From Paenibacillus ferrarius (GTDB taxonomy: Bacteria > Bacillota > Bacilli > Paenibacillales > NBRC-103111), in contig NZ_MBTG01000028.1 of assembly GCF_002027705.1 (NCBI RefSeq), forward strand, positions 23,590 through 87,589: 64,000 nt of DNA, in the 5' to 3' direction. Positions 60,434 to 64,000 of this stretch are shown piece by piece. The notes beneath the pieces were generated by a model. That model was given only the letters and a program-made list of their open reading frames with translations. It had not been told where the DNA came from and ran no database searches. Each line of letters opens with the position of its first letter. Positions within the stretch are counted from its first letter, which is position 1. Both the position numbers and the translations under genes were made by a program.

Positions 60434-62188
60434 ATGAGTCATACGAATCTAGAGCCAACGAAGGATACAAAGTCCGAATCAGACCGGGATGCGAGAATTC
60501 TTAGACAAGGAAGAAAACTGTTTATCCGTGAATTTGAAAAGCAGTTAAAGCAGCTCAATTCCTTGCTTGATACTATTCAATCTGCACCTGCCGTTGATGA
60601 GCTGAACCAATTTTATCGCATTATCCATACACTTAAAGGCAGTTCACCTATTTTTGGCTATGTGCGCATCGGTAAGTTGGCTGAGGATCTCGTACGTATT
60701 TGGGAATGGACACAGTCCTTGGATAGCAAAATAGATGAAATACTTGTGCCGATATCACCAGTCGAAGAAAGTACAACACGCAGTGTGCAGATTCTTCGGG
60801 AAATGAACATGGAATATGATATCGGCTTAACGGAAATCCAGATGGATGAGCAGCAGGATCCGGGCGGAGGCTCGATGCTGGGCTCGCTCAAAAGCCGGCT
60901 ATTGCTGGTGGATGATGATGGAGTGCTGCGTTCCTATTTGACGCGTCGCTTGCAGCTTGACGATTGTGTTGTTGATGAAGCGGCTGATGTGGAATCAGCG
61001 ACCAAATTATTGCGCCAGCATACGTATGATTTGGTTATTCTAGATCTGATGATGCATCCTCAATCCGGCTATGAGCTTTTTGAGTTTCTTAAGGAAGACC
61101 CAACGTTGAAGTGGCTGCCGCTTATTGTCTTGTCCGGGCGCAATGATCTCAATGATAAGGTTCGGTGCTTCCATTTAGGTGCAGATGATTATGTTACCAA
61201 ACCATTTCAGTATGAAGAACTGGCGGCAAGAATTTACGGACTACTGAAGAGAACCAAAAATTTCGAGCAGTTGGCTTTCCGTGACCCGCTTACCGGTGTG
61301 TTTAACCGTCGTTATTTTGACCTTCAGATTGGGATGGAGCTGCAGCGGATCGAACGATATCCGGCACCGATTTCCTTGGTTTTTATTGATATTGATTTCT
61401 TCAAAAAAATTAACGATACCTATGGGCATCATGTGGGAGATATCGTCCTGCAAGGCTTGGCGCATTTATTGCAAACCAACTTGCGGTCCACCGATTTGCT
61501 TGCCCGTTTTGGCGGAGAAGAATTCGTAATTGCTCTGCCCAATACGGCTATGGAACAAGCAGTCACAACCGTTCAGGAGATTCTGAACAAAGTGCGTGCC
61601 AATCCGGTGGCTCAATATGAAGGGCAAACCTTCTCCATTACGTTCTCAGGCGGCGTAGCCGAGTGGCAGCAAGGGATGACGGTAGCTGAGTGGGTATCCA
61701 AAGCCGATGAGGCCATGTATCAAGCGAAGCAGCAAGGCCGAAATCGTATTATGGGTGCTGTGCAGGAAAATGAAACACATTCCAATAAAGCGGCAGCAGC
61801 TCCTCTGATTCAGAAGAAAAGCCTGTTGATCGTGGACGATGATCCGATTCTACGAGCCATTCTGACCTCTCACTTGGAGCACTTGGCCATTACCATTACA
61901 CATGCAGCCGACGGTGAAAAAGCGCTGGATTTATTGCTAAGCAAGAAATTCGATGCATGTATCCTGGATGGGATGATGCCGAAGCTGGATGGCTTTAGTT
62001 TGTTGGAGCAGTTGCAGAAGGATTCGCGGTTATCGAAGGGCGACATGAAGGTGCTGATGCTTTCTGGCAAGAAGAAAGAAGATGATGTCGTCAAGGGCCT
62101 GCACATGGGTGCGGATGATTATATGACGAAGCCTTTTTCGCTGGTTGAGTTGGAAGCACGAGTCAAAAAGTTGATGAACTTAGAATAA
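60434..62188 (+). CDS. Hpt-REC-GGDEF-REC diguanylate cyclase
   Basis: 584 residues. Hpt domain (~20-120, phospho-His65 in IIHTLKGSSPIFG); receiver 1 (~155-275, Asp204 in VILDLMMHP); GGDEF domain (~290-450) with active-site GGEEF at 360-364 and an intact inhibitory site RSTD at 351-354; and receiver 2 (~467-582, Asp512). It should make cyclic di-GMP under phosphorelay control. No membrane segment or sensor is present, so the input kinase lies elsewhere. It is preceded by a separate CheY-like gene, likely a relay partner. Confidence 0.95.
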   Translation: MSHTNLEPTKDTKSESDRDARILRQGRKLFIREFEKQLKQLNSLLDTIQSAPAVDELNQFYRIIHTLKGSSPIFGYVRIGKLAEDLVRIWEWTQSLDSKIDEILVPISPVEESTTRSVQILREMNMEYDIGLTEIQMDEQQDPGGGSMLGSLKSRLLLVDDDGVLRSYLTRRLQLDDCVVDEAADVESATKLLRQHTYDLVILDLMMHPQSGYELFEFLKEDPTLKWLPLIVLSGRNDLNDKVRCFHLGADDYVTKPFQYEELAARIYGLLKRTKNFEQLAFRDPLTGVFNRRYFDLQIGMELQRIERYPAPISLVFIDIDFFKKINDTYGHHVGDIVLQGLAHLLQTNLRSTDLLARFGGEEFVIALPNTAMEQAVTTVQEILNKVRANPVAQYEGQTFSITFSGGVAEWQQGMTVAEWVSKADEAMYQAKQQGRNRIMGAVQENETHSNKAAAAPLIQKKSLLIVDDDPILRAILTSHLEHLAITITHAADGEKALDLLLSKKFDACILDGMMPKLDGFSLLEQLQKDSRLSKGDMKVLMLSGKKKEDDVVKGLHMGADDYMTKPFSLVELEARVKKLMNLE

Positions 62189-62230
62189 ATTGTTACACGC
62201 AAAACCACAGTATGTTCGTTGTTTCAAAGA

Positions 62231-62266
62231 ATGGAGGAGCTTTTTTTGAAGCTGCTCCTTTTTTTA
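62231..62266 (+). terminator. Terminator after the diguanylate cyclase gene
   Basis: GGAGGAGC pairs with GCTGCTCC with one mismatch, followed by seven T residues. Confidence 0.7.
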
Positions 62267-62431
62267 ATAGAACGTATAAATGCCCTCGATAGAGTTTTTC
62301 CACTAGCAAGGTTGCCCAGAAAGTAACATGATCTGTTGGGATAAGTGAACCTTGTCACAGGCTAGATTTTTTTACTTATAACGAACTGTGAGGTCTTTAT
62401 TGACGGGAAATAACTAGCGAGGTGACTATGG

Positions 62432-62893
62432 TTGAGATTTGAATATAAGTTAAGCGGTAAAGGCTGGGCCGAGGGGTTTATTGAAATCAACTCTAACATC
62501 GCATATTTCACTACCAGTTACTTAACTGACGCACTCGATGATATGTTGAAGGCATTAATTTTACTAATTCCAGAAATAAGTACCTATCCTGTATCAGCAA
62601 CTCATTTTGAATGGCATGAGGAACCGGGCGGAACGCTTTGGAATTTGCGCAGGGTTAGAGAAGATATGTTAAATATTGAAATTGTGTCATTTGAAGACTT
62701 ACTAAAGCGAAAAAAAGAAACCATAGATATGAATGAAACATGCTCAATTATTGATTTTGTCAAAGTTATAATTCATGGACTTGATTTAGTTTTATCAAAG
62801 TACGGAGCAGATGGTTTTAAGGAAGAATGGGTCAATCATGATTTTCCTATGAAAAATTATTTTAGATTGAAAAGTTACATCACAAACAGGTAA
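62432..62893 (+). CDS. Hypothetical acidic protein, possibly immunity-like
   Basis: 153 residues, AT-rich. It begins at TTG after GAGGTGA; the ATG at 62428 leads at once to a stop. RFEYKLSGKGWAEGFIEINS, then THFEWHEEPGGTLWNLRRV, then a C-terminal helix-rich part with YGADGFKEEWVNHDFPMKNY. Small acidic proteins of this style often act as immunity factors in toxin systems, but no toxin gene is adjacent. A hairpin (AGGAGCT/AGCTCCT, 62909-62933) follows. Confidence 0.7.
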   Translation: MRFEYKLSGKGWAEGFIEINSNIAYFTTSYLTDALDDMLKALILLIPEISTYPVSATHFEWHEEPGGTLWNLRRVREDMLNIEIVSFEDLLKRKKETIDMNETCSIIDFVKVIIHGLDLVLSKYGADGFKEEWVNHDFPMKNYFRLKSYITNR

Positions 62894-62993
62894 ATGAAAC
62901 ATAGTGAAGGAGCTTGCTTCACAGCAGCTCCTCTTTTCCATTGAAATTACGAGCAGGAGTGCTGCGGAACATGCTAAATAAATGGGGGCCAAA

Positions 62994-63485
62994 ATGGATA
63001 TAAGAAAGTTCAGGGATACGGATATTAATCAAATTGTCTCCTTATTCTACGAAACAGTGCATTCGGTAAACAAACGGGACTACTCACAAGAGCAACTGGA
63101 TGCTTGGGCTCCCAAAGACGAAGTGACGCTCAAATTGAATACCTGGAAAGACTCTTTGAGTCACAATGTTACGTATGTTGCAGAGATCGAAGGTGAAATA
63201 GTTGGATTTTCTGATATAACACAATATGGTCACTTAGATAGACTTTTCATTCACAAGGATTATCAAGGGCAAGGAATTGCTTCTGCATTGGTGAACATGC
63301 TTGAATTTGAAGCAAGAGGATTAGGTCTTATTGAAATTGATACAGAGGCAAGCATAACTGCTAAACCTTTTTTTGAACGTCATGGATATCGAATGATTCA
63401 GTCGCAGGTTGTTGAACGCAAGGGAGTTAAGTTAGTCAATTTCAAGATGGTTAAAAACTTGCTAGGCTCTAACGTGAATCTTTAG
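62994..63485 (+). CDS. GNAT family N-acetyltransferase
   Basis: About 163 residues. DIRKFRDTDINQIVSLFYET, AEIEGEIVGFSDI, LDRLFIHKDYQGQGIASALV (acetyl-CoA loop Q/RxxGxG/A, here QGQGIA) and FFERHGYRMI are the GNAT core. GGGGG precedes ATG 62994; ATG 62982 is an alternative. The substrate is not evident. Confidence 0.9.
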   Translation: MDIRKFRDTDINQIVSLFYETVHSVNKRDYSQEQLDAWAPKDEVTLKLNTWKDSLSHNVTYVAEIEGEIVGFSDITQYGHLDRLFIHKDYQGQGIASALVNMLEFEARGLGLIEIDTEASITAKPFFERHGYRMIQSQVVERKGVKLVNFKMVKNLLGSNVNL

Positions 63486-63737
63486 TACGACAATAAAGCG
63501 AGGCTGCTGTGATAGGTTATGAATGGTTAGCTTAACCAGACTAGTTACTATATAGATGATACGATTTGCCCGCTATCTTATTGTTTATCACTGTAGGAAC
63601 ATTCGAAACAATGGCAATAGTGGAACATTTCCAAGAGGGGTTGTAATTGGTTGCTGAGCATGTTACATTAGTCCTCGTTGCTTTTGAAGCAGCAAACACC
63701 GACAGACACCGACAGAAATTGACGAGAAAAAAAGTGC

Positions 63738-63767
63738 TTGCAATTGATGAACGAGCTGTGGTATATT
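63738..63767 (+). promoter_or_regulatory. Ribosomal RNA operon promoter
   Basis: The -35 box TTGCAA and -10 box TATATT are separated by 18 bases and lie ~175 bases before 16S. Bases 63486-63737 hold no gene. Confidence 0.6.
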
Positions 63768-63810
63768 ACTTCTCGCTGCTTCGGTAACACGGCAGTGAAC
63801 GAAAGAAATT

Positions 63811-63940
63811 GATCTTTGAAAACTGAACAACGAGTGAGTAAGCACGAACGAGCAATCGTTCAAAAAAGAGATTGTAAAATCTCGCTAGCAAGTCAATTGA
63901 GCATTTCAGCTTTCAGATATACGGACGAGCAATCGTTCGC
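63811..63940 (+). promoter_or_regulatory. rrn leader: boxA-like site and GNRA hairpins
   Basis: TGATCTTTGAAAACTGAACA (63811-63830) is the boxA-type antitermination element common before rRNA genes in Bacilli. GAACGA-GCAA-TCGTTC (63846-63861), GAGATT-GTAA-AATCTC (63868-63883) and a second ACGA-GCAA-TCGT (63925-63936) are hairpins with GNRA loops, probably part of the 16S precursor processing stem. Confidence 0.7.
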
Positions 63941-63941
63941 T

Positions 63942-64000
63942 ACTATGGAGAGTTTGATCCTGGCTCAGGACGAACGCTGGCGGCGTGCCTAATACATGCA
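63942..64000 (+). rRNA. rrs: 16S ribosomal RNA, 5' end (continues outside window)
   Basis: GGAGAGTTTGATCCTGGCTC and the following GACGAACGCTGGCGGCGTGC are the universal 5' region of bacterial 16S rRNA. The first base was set by aligning AGAGTTTGATC (63949) to E. coli position 8. Confidence 0.99.

Overview
The window looks like a chromosomal segment of a Paenibacillus-type bacterium (Firmicutes, Paenibacillaceae). The evidence is the AAGGAGGTGA-type ribosome binding sites and frequent TTG/GTG starts, moderate GC, a giant secreted protein ending in three SLH domains, Fur boxes of the Bacillus 7-1-7 type, a preQ1-I riboswitch before queF, a Bacillus-style siderophore locus in the order btr-feuA-feuB-feuC-esterase, and a 16S rRNA gene that starts at the right edge. 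The genus is inferred from these features; no search was run.

Layout, left to right. 1-4.3 kb: the end of an OmpR-type response regulator with its histidine kinase, a DUF418 membrane protein and two small membrane proteins. 4.3-9.2 kb: intergenic hairpin repeats, a Fur-controlled PepSY membrane protein, a broken PpiC-type foldase gene, a spermidine-synthase-like methyltransferase, a DinB protein and a gene-free stretch with short repeats. 9.3-13.7 kb: a cytosolic chemoreceptor with a redoxin domain as its input, the two-subunit L-serine dehydratase (sdaAB/sdaAA) and a repeat-rich gap. 13.7-25.6 kb: a 2534-residue SLH protein, then a four-gene membrane operon (HupE-like, YcgR-like permease, YcgQ-like, cupredoxin-like) that looks like metal handling. 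25.6-32 kb: a SorC/DeoR regulator, an NlpC/P60 lipoprotein, a molybdopterin oxidoreductase, AlkD and a DUF421 protein. 32.3-34.5 kb: queF with its riboswitch, thyA and dihydrofolate reductase. 34.7-38.1 kb: a YcnI copper protein, a two-component system and a nickel/cobalt permease. 38.2-42.2 kb: a phosphonate-type ABC transporter (phnC, a double-length phnE, and phnD convergent to them). 42.4-49 kb: a phosphopantetheinyl transferase and the Fur-controlled siderophore uptake cluster. 49.2-54.9 kb: a 5'-nucleotidase, small proteins, a hydrolase and the 5-oxoprolinase genes pxpBCA. 55-59.9 kb: a micro-ORF/structured-RNA locus, a CD3324-type regulator, an AraC regulator with sugar-metabolism genes, and a frameshifted metallo-hydrolase. 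60-64 kb: a CheY-like protein with an Hpt-REC-GGDEF-REC diguanylate cyclase, an unknown protein, a GNAT acetyltransferase and the rRNA operon leader.

The items most worth follow-up are: the redoxin-chemoreceptor fusion at 9.3 kb; the unit at 55.0-55.8 kb, which has a near-consensus promoter, tiny ORFs, two GNRA-capped hairpins and a terminator ahead of a small HTH regulator; three genes whose only well-placed start codon after a strong ribosome binding site is ATA, ATT or ATC; the giant PHP/SLH surface protein beside a metal operon; and three families of short dispersed hairpin repeats. Domain assignments are by eye from motifs. All promoter, operator and terminator calls are read from sequence and are untested.
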